From Acinetobacter sp. ANC 4648 (lineage in GTDB: Bacteria; Pseudomonadota; Gammaproteobacteria; Pseudomonadales; Moraxellaceae): 64,000 nt of DNA. The stretch is taken from positions 186,001-250,000 of the forward strand of contig NZ_NEGI01000005.1 of NCBI RefSeq assembly GCF_002135345.1. Reading direction: 5' to 3'. Shown in pieces: positions 56,698 to 64,000 of the stretch (position 1 is its first letter; the number at the start of each line of letters is the position of its first letter). The position numbers were made by a program, and so were the translations under genes. The notes beneath the pieces are model-generated. The model was given only the letters and a program-made list of their open reading frames with translations. It did not search any database and was not told where the DNA came from.

Positions 56698-57951
56698 TTA
56701 AACAGCATAACGCGTGTCTTGCAATGCACTAAAACCCTTCGCCTGTGCCATAAAACGATCTTTTAAAAAAGCCTGTTGTTCCACTTGTTTTAAAGCAAAA
56801 TTTCTAGCCCAAACCAATGGAAATATTTCAGCGGTTTCAATCCATCCGATTGCTGACATCGCATGCATCATTGCCTCATTTTGACCTTTTCGAGTATGTT
56901 CATAACGCTTTAATGTCTGTTCATGTGCCCAAACACCCCGTTTTTGATCATGCAGCAGCACATCACAGAGTACAGCGGCATCTAGACAACCAATGTTGAC
57001 GCCTTGCCCAGCCAAAGGATGAATCACATGCGCAGCATCACCAATCAGGGCCAAGCCTTCTTTGACATAATGTTTGGCTGCACGTGCTTTTAACGGAAAT
57101 TTAGCACGCGGCGTTGCCTCAATGACCTCACCAAGCATATGGTGACTTTCACGTGTTAATAATTGTGTAAAACCGTCATCATCTAGTGCTGCATATTCAT
57201 CTGCATAATCATCTGGTAATGTCCAAACAATAGAAATCCAATGCTGATTTTGTTCAAGGTCCAAACTAGCCATTGGTAAAAAAGCTAAAGGTCCTGTCGG
57301 TAAGAAAATCTGACGAGCCACATATTGGTGTGGTTGGACCGTGCGAATTGCACAAGTTAAACCTGCTTGTTGATAGTCCAAAACATCTAAATCAATTAAA
57401 GCCTGCTCACGGACAAACGAATTTGCGCCATCTGCACCAATCAGCAATTTGGTTTTCAGTTGAGTCCCATCTGCAAGTTGTATTATCCAACACCCCACGC
57501 CACGTTCAACACGTACCACTTTTACTTGCGTACGGTAATCTTGCAATTGCTCCAGCATTTTATGTTGAATAGCCAAATTCAATACGCTGGGTTCAACCAT
57601 TGAACCTAAACTTTGTTCAGCTGATGGAAAATTTTCTGATGCCTGCCCAAAATTAATTTCACCGTAGCCATTTTTATTCCAAACCTGCATGCCTGTATAT
57701 GGCATCTGCCGAGCAATCTCATCCCACACATGCACCGTTTTCAACAAATGAATCGTAGCTTGACTCAAGGCTAAAACTCGTGGATTCGCCACAGCTAAAA
57801 CCTGCTGTTCATCCAAAATAGGGGCAGCATCCAGTACTGTCGCCTGCACCCCACCTTGAGCTAGAAGTAACGCAGTCAATCCACCAACCAAACCACCACC
57901 GACAATCACCACATCCAAAAGATCTGTTTTAGCTTGATTAACTTGACTCAT
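56698..57951 (-). CDS. FAD-dependent ubiquinone hydroxylase (UbiI/UbiF-type)
   Basis: A 417-residue UbiH/UbiF/VisC family monooxygenase. The N-terminal FAD motif GGGLVGGLTALLLAQ, the middle IGADGANSFVREQ segment and the GDAAHVIHPLAGQGVNIG motif are all intact. It hydroxylates an aromatic ring intermediate in ubiquinone synthesis; which carbon (C5 or C6) is not clear from sequence. Its start overlaps the ubiH stop by four bases (ATGA), so they form a coupled pair, as ubiH-ubiI do in E. coli. Confidence 0.88.
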   Translation of the reverse strand: MSQVNQAKTDLLDVVIVGGGLVGGLTALLLAQGGVQATVLDAAPILDEQQVLAVANPRVLALSQATIHLLKTVHVWDEIARQMPYTGMQVWNKNGYGEINFGQASENFPSAEQSLGSMVEPSVLNLAIQHKMLEQLQDYRTQVKVVRVERGVGCWIIQLADGTQLKTKLLIGADGANSFVREQALIDLDVLDYQQAGLTCAIRTVQPHQYVARQIFLPTGPLAFLPMASLDLEQNQHWISIVWTLPDDYADEYAALDDDGFTQLLTRESHHMLGEVIEATPRAKFPLKARAAKHYVKEGLALIGDAAHVIHPLAGQGVNIGCLDAAVLCDVLLHDQKRGVWAHEQTLKRYEHTRKGQNEAMMHAMSAIGWIETAEIFPLVWARNFALKQVEQQAFLKDRFMAQAKGFSALQDTRYAV

Positions 57952-59159
57952 GCTTTTAGCCCCATTGCATAATTAGCGACCAATGGCTTAATCCCTGGAA
58001 TCACATCAAAAGCCACTAATCCTGTATTTCGAATGAGTTTTAACAATGGATTTTGGTTGCTAAAACCACGAACCACGGCATCACAGAATTTAATAACGCG
58101 TTGCTGATCACTTAGACGTGCTTGTTCATAGGCTTTCAACATTTCAGGCTGACCAATATCATCCGACTTAGACAATTGTTGCTGTATAAAACGCACTAAG
58201 ACATCAGCATCACGTAAACATAAATTAAAACCTTGGCCTGCAACAGGATGAATGGTATGTGCTGCATTTCCCATCAGGATGACACGACCTACGGCTTGTT
58301 TTTCTGCCAGTACTTGTGACAATGGAAAACTAAATCGTTTGCCTGTTTGAATGAATTTTCCGGCACGATCGCCATAAGTTTGTTGTAAGGCACCTAAGAA
58401 ATGTTGATCATTTTCTTCACCTAACCATTCGTGCTCAGTACCTTTTTTCACTGGCCAAACTACTGAACGACGACACTCACCTGGAAGTGGTAACAACGCT
58501 AAAGGGCCCAGTGGGCTAAAACGTTCAAAACCAACCTGTTGATGAGGTTTAGAGGTTTGCACAGCTGTCACTATCGCAACTTGATCATAATCATGTACAT
58601 CCACCCCTACACCTAGTGCTTGACGACAGAATGAATCTCGACCATCTGCCGCAATCACCAATTTGGATTTCAGTGGATGAATGAACTCTCCTTCACGTGT
58701 TGCTTCAATATAGACATTATCAGCATCTTGGTTCAGTGAGGTTACTTGTACTCCATCAATCAATTCAATTAAGGGTTCCTCACGAACCTGCGTCAATAAC
58801 ACCCGTCCTAACCATGCATTTTCAATTACTTGGCCAAAGCTTTCGACTTTTTCTTGTTCTGCCAATAAGCGCGCCTTACCAAAACCACCTTGCTCAGTAA
58901 TATGTACTTCTAAAATAGGGGTCGCATGTTCTTGTAATGCATTCCAAAGGCCAAGCTTTTGATAAATTTGTACACTGCGACGCGATAAGGCTGTATTTCG
59001 TGCATCGAAACTCGAGTGATATGGCGCAAGATTCGCATCATCATAATTTGGATACTTAACGGCTTCTAAAAGTTTTACCCCAATATTTGCTTTCGCTAAC
59101 ATCAAAGCTAGACTTAAACCGACCATTCCACCGCCAACGATGATGACTTCTTGTTGCAT
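57948..59159 (-). CDS. ubiH: FAD-dependent ubiquinone hydroxylase UbiH
   Basis: A 403-residue monooxygenase of the same family, with GGGMVGLSLALMLAK at residues 8-22, a second FAD contact AADGRDSFCRQALGV and the GNAAHTIHPVAGQGFNL motif (here GN in place of the GD seen in its partner). It acts in ubiquinone ring hydroxylation. The order ubiH then ubiI-like follows E. coli. The preceding pepP is separated from it by an extra gene and a repeat tract. Confidence 0.85.
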   Translation of the reverse strand: MQQEVIIVGGGMVGLSLALMLAKANIGVKLLEAVKYPNYDDANLAPYHSSFDARNTALSRRSVQIYQKLGLWNALQEHATPILEVHITEQGGFGKARLLAEQEKVESFGQVIENAWLGRVLLTQVREEPLIELIDGVQVTSLNQDADNVYIEATREGEFIHPLKSKLVIAADGRDSFCRQALGVGVDVHDYDQVAIVTAVQTSKPHQQVGFERFSPLGPLALLPLPGECRRSVVWPVKKGTEHEWLGEENDQHFLGALQQTYGDRAGKFIQTGKRFSFPLSQVLAEKQAVGRVILMGNAAHTIHPVAGQGFNLCLRDADVLVRFIQQQLSKSDDIGQPEMLKAYEQARLSDQQRVIKFCDAVVRGFSNQNPLLKLIRNTGLVAFDVIPGIKPLVANYAMGLKA

Positions 59160-59558
59160 GCTTTGATCCTTTCTAGATGCTATCCAGCTTACTGAATACT
59201 TATAATCTTGATTAATTTTATATTACATCAAGGTCAGTGATTTTTATATTGAAATAGTTAATTGTGTTTATTCTTGTTGTACTGATGCTTTGTACTAAAA
59301 TATCTAAAGTCATTTATTTTTAAAATATTAAATCAAAAAATGAGAACCTCTTATTAGCGACATCCCATTAAATTTGTGGAACATAGCTAAAAATTCATAC
59401 ATGAAGCATGAAGCATGAAGCATGAAGCATGAAGCATGAAGCATGAAGCATGAAGCATGAAGCATGAAGCATGAAGCATGAAGCGTTTATAAAAAATACT
59501 TTCAAATAAGCAGTATTATATTTATTTTAGCTATTTTAATAAATATAGAGTTAATGAT
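59160..59558. other. Intergenic region with heptamer repeats
   Basis: About 400 AT-rich bases between divergent ubiH and the uncharacterised gene. It holds the 84-base tandem repeat and a TATTAT at 59514-59519 as a weak -10 candidate for the downstream gene. No other gene is seen. Confidence 0.6.
59401..59484. repeat. 12 perfect copies of the 7-bp repeat ATGAAGC
   Basis: Twelve uninterrupted copies of ATGAAGC fill exactly 84 bases. The unit is not a multiple of three, so copy-number change would shift any reading frame. It lies 74 bases before the ATG of the neighbouring gene and 242 bases before ubiH on the other strand. On the plus strand each unit gives an ATG that stops after five codons; the minus strand is open in all frames. 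Confidence 0.95.
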
Positions 59559-60167
59559 ATGGCAGATAGTATGGTTAGTAATTTTGAATGCAAATGGAAT
59601 AAATATTTTCCAAACAAAGCCCCTATTCCATATCTCTTTAAATATTATTTTCAAAATAATTGGTTGCGCGTACATAGCCTACCTAATTCAAAACGATATG
59701 CAAATCATGCTGTAGAAATTGATTTATTACTTAGACGACAAAATCAAGTTATTAGTGATTGCTTAACATCAGGAATACCTATTTTTATTGTTTCGGGTAA
59801 TTATTTCATAGGTAACTCATCAACACCGAGCTATGATCAAGCTTCTATACTTCAATATGATTTTATTACTGGATCACGTATAAATTTACATAAACTTGAT
59901 CCAAAATATTTTGATGATGGCGAAAGTAATGATTCATGTTTTATACCCATGTTTACTGAAACAGTATGGGAACCAAACTTACATAATGACTTATTAATTA
60001 AAATTGCTAATGATGAAACTCGTGCATTTTTAATTTCTTTTGAGAAAAAGATAATTATTGCACCGTATGATGGTGGTTTAGATCTTATTACTGAGGATTT
60101 GGACTTAAAAAATAAGATAAGACAGAAATATTGTGAAATGTTATCGAAACGACATGATCAGCTTTGA
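59559..60167 (+). CDS. Uncharacterised protein with HSLP-SKRY motif
   Basis: A 202-residue soluble protein that I do not firmly recognise. Conserved-looking features are a W...YFP start, PIPYLFKYYFQNNWLRVHSL then PNSKRYA near 20-45, a WEPNLHNDLLIKIANDE block near 135, and the late PYDGGLDLI followed by a basic end. Similar W-V/L-R-x-HSLP and DGG-D signatures occur in an uncharacterised family, perhaps related to DUF3885. It has unusually high A/T and Asn content, interrupts the pepP-ubiH order and follows the 7-bp repeat, so recent acquisition is plausible. Function unknown. Confidence 0.7.
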   Translation: MADSMVSNFECKWNKYFPNKAPIPYLFKYYFQNNWLRVHSLPNSKRYANHAVEIDLLLRRQNQVISDCLTSGIPIFIVSGNYFIGNSSTPSYDQASILQYDFITGSRINLHKLDPKYFDDGESNDSCFIPMFTETVWEPNLHNDLLIKIANDETRAFLISFEKKIIIAPYDGGLDLITEDLDLKNKIRQKYCEMLSKRHDQL

Positions 60168-60220
60168 AATACATAATGATCGTTATGCGAAGTCTGAGAC
60201 ATAAAACCATTCCAAATGAT

Positions 60221-60250
60221 TGAAAAGCCAATCGCTTAATCGGCTTTTCA
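60221..60250. terminator. Bidirectional terminator before pepP end
   Basis: Nine-base arms TGAAAAGCC and GGCTTTTCA with a 12-base loop between the convergent uncharacterised gene and pepP. Confidence 0.75.
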
Positions 60251-60262
60251 ATAACAAATTTA

Positions 60263-61579
60263 TTATGACTGCGCCATCAACGCTTCAATATCAGCAACTG
60301 ACTTAACAACATTCTGAGTTAATACCAATGGCCCATGGGCGGTTACCACAATATCATCTTCAATACGAATACCAATACCACGCCATTTAGCATCTACAGT
60401 TTCATCATCAGGTGCAATATATAAACCAGGTTCTACGGTCACCACCATGCCTTCTTCATAGACACGCCAATCGCCATCCACTTTATATGAACCAACGTCA
60501 TGTACATCCATTCCCAACCAATGCCCTGTACCATGCATATAAAATTGCCGATACGCTTCAGTTTCAATGATTTCTTCAATGTTACCGCTCATCAAACCTA
60601 AGTCTAGTAAACCTTGTACCAAAATACGTACTGCTACATGGTGCGGTGCTTTATATGAGTTTCCAATCTGAATTGCATTAATCGCTGCAATTTGCGCATC
60701 CAAAATTATTTGATAAAGTGCTTTTTGCTCTGGGCTAAACTGACCATTAATCGGAAAAGTACGGGTAATATCCGAAGCATAATATTCATATTCACATGCA
60801 GCATCGATCAGGACTAAATCACCATCTTTGAGAACTTGATCATTTTCCACATAATGCAGAATACAGGCATTTTTACCACCACCAACAATGCTGTTATATG
60901 AGGGTACGCAACCATTTTGTCCGAAGATATAATTCAATTCGGCTTCAAGTGCATATTCCATCATATCTGGTCGTACTTTTTGCATCGCACGAGTATGTGC
61001 TTCAGCACTAATATTCGATGCAATTTGCATAAGTTCTATTTCTTTCGCGGATTTATGCAAACGCATTTCATCAACAATGATATCAAGCTGCTGAATTTGA
61101 GTTGGAATCGCGTGTCCTTGATTTTTTTCAAGAGCTTGTTTTAACCACATGGTGACTTTAGTATCAAAATCTGTGCGTTGCCCAACACGAAAATAGAGTT
61201 TTTCTTTATTCAATAACTTATTAATGATTTCTATATCAAGTTGCTCAATAGCATAAGCTTGATCTGCTGCATAATCCTGAATTGCGCCATCAGTTCCCGC
61301 TCTATAGCCATTCCAGATTTCCATCTCACGGTTTCGTTCACGGCAAAATAAACTATAGGTATATTCTACACCTGAATCCGCAGTTTCAATGACAGCCACT
61401 GCTTCTGGCTCTGCAAACCCAGTGAGATAGAAAAAACTACTATCCGCACGAAATTTATAGTCTGCATCTCGGTTACGCATTGCCACAGGACTAGTTGCAA
61501 TCATTGCGATGCTATTGGGACCCATTTGTTTTGCTAGGCGGTCACGACGTTCCTGAAAATCTGCTTGCGTCAGTTTCAT
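60263..61579 (-). CDS. pepP: Xaa-Pro aminopeptidase P
   Basis: A cytoplasmic metallopeptidase that removes an N-terminal residue preceding proline. The 438-residue protein has the PepP N-terminal domain and the creatinase-like C-terminal domain. Metal ligands appear in LIDAACEYEYYASDITRTF (two Asp), HGTGHWLGMDVHDVG (His), TVEPGLYI (Glu) and GIRIEDD (Glu). Upstream on the same strand is the YgfB gene, 120 bases away, as in E. coli. Confidence 0.95.
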   Translation of the reverse strand: MKLTQADFQERRDRLAKQMGPNSIAMIATSPVAMRNRDADYKFRADSSFFYLTGFAEPEAVAVIETADSGVEYTYSLFCRERNREMEIWNGYRAGTDGAIQDYAADQAYAIEQLDIEIINKLLNKEKLYFRVGQRTDFDTKVTMWLKQALEKNQGHAIPTQIQQLDIIVDEMRLHKSAKEIELMQIASNISAEAHTRAMQKVRPDMMEYALEAELNYIFGQNGCVPSYNSIVGGGKNACILHYVENDQVLKDGDLVLIDAACEYEYYASDITRTFPINGQFSPEQKALYQIILDAQIAAINAIQIGNSYKAPHHVAVRILVQGLLDLGLMSGNIEEIIETEAYRQFYMHGTGHWLGMDVHDVGSYKVDGDWRVYEEGMVVTVEPGLYIAPDDETVDAKWRGIGIRIEDDIVVTAHGPLVLTQNVVKSVADIEALMAQS

Positions 61580-61700
61580 TGTCTATTCAGCTTATTTTCA
61601 AATATTTAATGATTTTGCGTCTAATCTAACCCACAAAATCATCTTGGATAATTGAGTTCATCGCATAGATGGATTTATTTAAATCTATGCGATGAGAAAA

Positions 61701-62333
61701 TTAACTTGGTCGATGGGGTGTAAACATTTCAACCAGATTACTACCTTCTGATGTTTCAATATCTTGCTTCAATTTACTCTGAAAATTTTGCAATAAAGAG
61801 CTAGCTAAAACTGGAATTTTCTTACGTCCAACCGATAATGAAACAGGAATCAAACGAACAAATTCGTAAAGTTCCTGATAACTCTGTTCACCTTCTTCAT
61901 CCTCATCAGTTTCCTCAAACTCGACTGATGCAACATCTTGCAAACCTTCAATTAGTTCTTGTTCATTGGCACGGATATGACCTGAAGTTAAACCAAAGCC
62001 TAAAACTACGCCCGCACACCAATCTGCGAGTGCTTGAACACGTTCTGAAAGAAAATGCTCATCATCTGGAAGCATTGGAAGATAATCCAATTCATCTTCA
62101 GACAAAGCATGGGCAACATCATTAGCTTCTTCTTCAAGTAAAGCTAAAGCCTCATCATCTAATTTCGGAATATTAAGTGTTGATAAAATTTGTAACCATT
62201 CATCACGAGTAGGCGCTTCGGTTACACAAACTATACCAGTTAAAAGACCATGTAACTCACTAGGACTTGAAATCTCTTCAATACCCTCAAAATTATGCTT
62301 CCAATCTGACCAACCTGAAATATCGTCTTGCAT
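61701..62333 (-). CDS. ygfB: UPF0149 (YgfB/YecA) family protein
   Basis: A 210-residue protein of the UPF0149 family. The SPSELHGLLTGIVC start, the CAGVVLGFGLTSG segment and an acidic stretch of about 20 residues near 150 are seen. It precedes pepP, the conserved order. Function is incompletely known; Pseudomonas YgfB affects beta-lactamase regulation. I chose the ATG at 62333; the frame's earlier start codon is a TTG. It diverges from the coiled-coil gene, with 65 bases between the start codons. Confidence 0.88.
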   Translation of the reverse strand: MQDDISGWSDWKHNFEGIEEISSPSELHGLLTGIVCVTEAPTRDEWLQILSTLNIPKLDDEALALLEEEANDVAHALSEDELDYLPMLPDDEHFLSERVQALADWCAGVVLGFGLTSGHIRANEQELIEGLQDVASVEFEETDEDEEGEQSYQELYEFVRLIPVSLSVGRKKIPVLASSLLQNFQSKLKQDIETSEGSNLVEMFTPHRPS

Positions 62334-62398
62334 TCGTTTATCCAACCTCTATACTTCTGTATATATTACCTTTGATTGCAAATCTGTGCGACCACGTT

Positions 62399-62956
62399 AT
62401 GTTAGAACAATTACAGCGTCTACAGACGCATATTGGCGCCTTAAAAACACGCCTTGAAACTGTTGAGAATGAAAACCGATCACTGTTAAAAGAAAAGGAT
62501 AACAGTGAAGAGAAGTCTCATGCCCAAATTATGCATAAAAACAGCATCATTACACACAAGCAAGATGAAGTAGATAATCTTACAGAACAACTTTCTGGGC
62601 TACAATCTCAATTCCAACACTTGAATACAGATGCGACTGCTCTTGCAGAACGCTATGGACGTTTGGAAAAAAGTTGTACTGACTTGAAAACACGGTTCCA
62701 AGAAATTCTTGCCGAACGTAATGAATTAAGGATTGTTAAAGAAAAAGTGTTGAATGAACAACGGCATGCTCAGCAAGAGATTACTGATTTGCACGCTGAA
62801 CGTGAACGCTTAATTCAAAAAAATGATCATGCAAAAGCGAAAGTTGAAGCGATTATTCAGCGTCTTGCTATTTTGGGTACGGAACAAGATCATCATGCGC
62901 AAGAAATTCAGCAACTTGCTCATCCGACTGAAAATAATGAGGAGGCATCATCATGA
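62399..62956 (+). CDS. Coiled-coil protein upstream of zapA
   Basis: A 185-residue, nearly all-helical coiled-coil protein with heptads from residue 1 (LEQLQRLQTHIGALKTRLETV) to about 160. It sits in the position of the short TIGR02449-type protein between ygfB and zapA in pseudomonads but is two to three times longer. A ZapB-like division role is inferred only from neighbourhood and coiled coil. Start chosen at the ATG at 62399. Its stop overlaps the zapA start (ATGA), so translation is coupled. Confidence 0.75.
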   Translation: MLEQLQRLQTHIGALKTRLETVENENRSLLKEKDNSEEKSHAQIMHKNSIITHKQDEVDNLTEQLSGLQSQFQHLNTDATALAERYGRLEKSCTDLKTRFQEILAERNELRIVKEKVLNEQRHAQQEITDLHAERERLIQKNDHAKAKVEAIIQRLAILGTEQDHHAQEIQQLAHPTENNEEASS

Positions 62957-63237
62957 CTGAAGTTGTGACTGTTGAATTACGTTTAATTGAACAAATTTTT
63001 CGCCTTTCTACGACTACTAATCAAAAAGCAGACTTAGAACGTGCTGGGCAACTTTTAAACGAAAAATTTCAGGAATTTCGTCGTAAAGCCCCTAACATGG
63101 AACATAACAAGCTCATGATTATGGTGGCTTTGGAATTAATGCAAGAAATTCTCACCATGAATAAATCGTTACAAGAGTATTCACATTGTGAGCGCTTACT
63201 CAGTACCATGCTTGAAGATGTTGAAAAAGCGGTATAA
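62953..63237 (+). CDS. zapA: Cell division protein ZapA
   Basis: A 94-residue ZapA: an N-terminal globular domain (TVELRLIEQIFRLST, then ADLERAGQLLNEKFQEFR) and a C-terminal coiled coil (KLMIMVALELMQEILTMNKS). ZapA crosslinks FtsZ filaments at the division ring. Overlap with the upstream gene marks an operon. The 6S RNA gene follows, the same order as in E. coli. Confidence 0.93.
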   Translation: MTEVVTVELRLIEQIFRLSTTTNQKADLERAGQLLNEKFQEFRRKAPNMEHNKLMIMVALELMQEILTMNKSLQEYSHCERLLSTMLEDVEKAV

Positions 63238-63327
63238 ACCGCTTTTTCTTTGTGCAAACAAATGTGATTATGGTATTAAATTTATATAATTTAACCGATG
63301 ACGATTTGCCTCTCACGATAGATTATG

Positions 63328-63333
63328 TATACT
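63328..63333 (+). promoter_or_regulatory. 6S RNA promoter -10
   Basis: TATACT about six bases before the predicted 6S RNA 5' end. A weak TTTGCC at 63305-63310 is at a 17-base spacing. Confidence 0.5.
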
Positions 63334-63338
63334 AATTA

Positions 63339-63519
63339 CATCTCTGAGATGTTCGCCAGCGGGTCTAATTCCCCTGCCGATACTTAAACTTACGGATGTG
63401 TTCTGTATATTTTGAGTGTATGCCCACCCCGAGTGGGAAACCTATTAAGTGTACGTCACGTCCACCTTGAACTCATCGGGTTCAGGGTAACGACATTGCA
63501 GCGGCATCTTCGGAGTGTT
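63339..63519 (+). ncRNA. ssrS: 6S RNA
   Basis: The region matches the 6S RNA pattern. The 5' end CATCTCTGAGATGTTCGC is close to E. coli, followed by AGCGGGTC and CCCCTGCCGATA. The 3' part has CCACCTTGAACTC, GGGTTCA and the closing GCGGCATCTTCGGAGTG. The 5' CTCTGAGATG pairs with the 3' CATCTTCGGAG apart from one bulge, and a large central bubble lies between. This RNA binds the housekeeping RNA polymerase in stationary phase. About 181 bases; ends are approximate. Confidence 0.93.
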
Positions 63520-64000
63520 TTATTTAAAATAAAAACAATAACTTATTAAAAATAGACTACTCCCTTAGATATTCAAAAATATCCCCCTGATAATTAGAGT
63601 CTAAAAACCACCTCATCGTATTACTGCTTCATGTACCTTGAATTTAAATAAAAAATAATTGGTAAAAAGGGTTACTCATACTCTGTCACTGAGAATCTTT
63701 ATTAAATATAGTTAATAGATAAAGAGGTTAATCAAGTAGCAGTGAAAAACGTCAGCTCAGCATTTCTTCTTTTAAGATCCATCATTATAGACGTTACTTA
63801 GGCTCTAGTTTAGATGATTCTTAAATTATAAAAATCATGTTACTATTCACCTAAAATAACTCTGATCATATCAAGAGCTGCTTACTAATCCAGTAAACAA
63901 CTATCATATTCGTTACTACATTTTTTTAGAATTTGCTGAATCAGCCCATAATCCCAACTTTATTTAAAATTAATTATCAATATATTCATTAGCTTAAGTT
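63520..64000. other. Gene-free right end of window
   Basis: About 480 AT-rich bases with stops in all frames and no recognisable gene or RNA. The ygfA gene that follows 6S RNA in E. coli and Pseudomonas is not within this stretch. Confidence 0.6.

Noticed and set aside
59401..59484. Tandem repeats as a CRISPR array
   Set aside because: The units are seven bases with no spacers and no cas genes nearby.

Overview
The window is chromosomal DNA from an Acinetobacter-type gammaproteobacterium. The evidence is the low GC content, the rnhA-dnaQ fusion, a rhombotarget A-type GlyGly-CTERM protein beside hda, a single LolC/E permease next to comEC and lolD, and a fimL-nudC pair. Gene blocks follow orders I recall from Pseudomonas and E. 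coli: hda-permease-purM-purN, comEC-lolD-lolC-pilZ, yejABEF-mltD-rnhA-dnaQ-fimL-nudC, rsmI-lpoA-yraN-dolP, and ygfB-pepP-ubiH-ubiI with zapA-6S RNA. Species cannot be fixed from the sequence alone, and no prophage, insertion sequence or CRISPR array was seen.

Layout. 1-4.1 kb: two exported CSLREA-type proteins on the minus strand; the first runs off the left edge and the second carries a rhombosortase-type C-terminus. 4.2-8 kb: hda, an AI-2E-type permease, then purM-purN. 8-14.3 kb: soluble transhydrogenase, lipoyl synthase, a PcaC-like protein, an M20 amidohydrolase, a Sel1-repeat protein and a C39-like protein. 14.4-17.7 kb: an S-adenosylhomocysteine riboswitch, ahcY, a structured intergenic element, metF and rsmE (methionine/SAM cycle). 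18-25 kb: malic enzyme, CCA-adding enzyme, a hydrolase, SppA and an LpxL-type acyltransferase. 25-31.4 kb: comEC, lolD, lolC/E, a PilZ-like protein, a DMT exporter and YaiI. 31.7-37.2 kb: two paralogous MmuP-like amino-acid permeases interleaved with three identical tRNA-Glu(TTC) genes, a hydrolase and a GST. 37.2-44.1 kb: an Old Yellow Enzyme gene with a clear promoter and operator, then yejFEBA. 44.1-51.5 kb: a multi-LysM MltD-type transglycosylase, the RNase HI/DnaQ fusion, FimL and NudC. 51.5-56.5 kb: an esterase, a BON lipoprotein (DolP-like), YraN, a short LpoA-like protein, RsmI, a GST and a SutA-like acidic protein. 56.7-63.5 kb: two ubiquinone hydroxylases, an accessory locus (12 perfect 7-bp repeats and an uncharacterised gene), PepP, YgfB, a coiled-coil protein, ZapA and 6S RNA. 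The last 480 bases contain no recognisable gene.

Themes are housekeeping metabolism (purines, lipoate, SAM cycle, ubiquinone), envelope work (lipoprotein release, peptidoglycan lysis, acyl transfer, BON lipoprotein), and surface or competence functions (ComEC, FimL, PilZ-like). The least explained features are the heptamer-repeat locus at 59.4-60.2 kb, the structured element between ahcY and metF, the tandem permease/tRNA-Glu duplication and the rhombotarget pair. No clearly new multi-gene system could be demonstrated from sequence alone.
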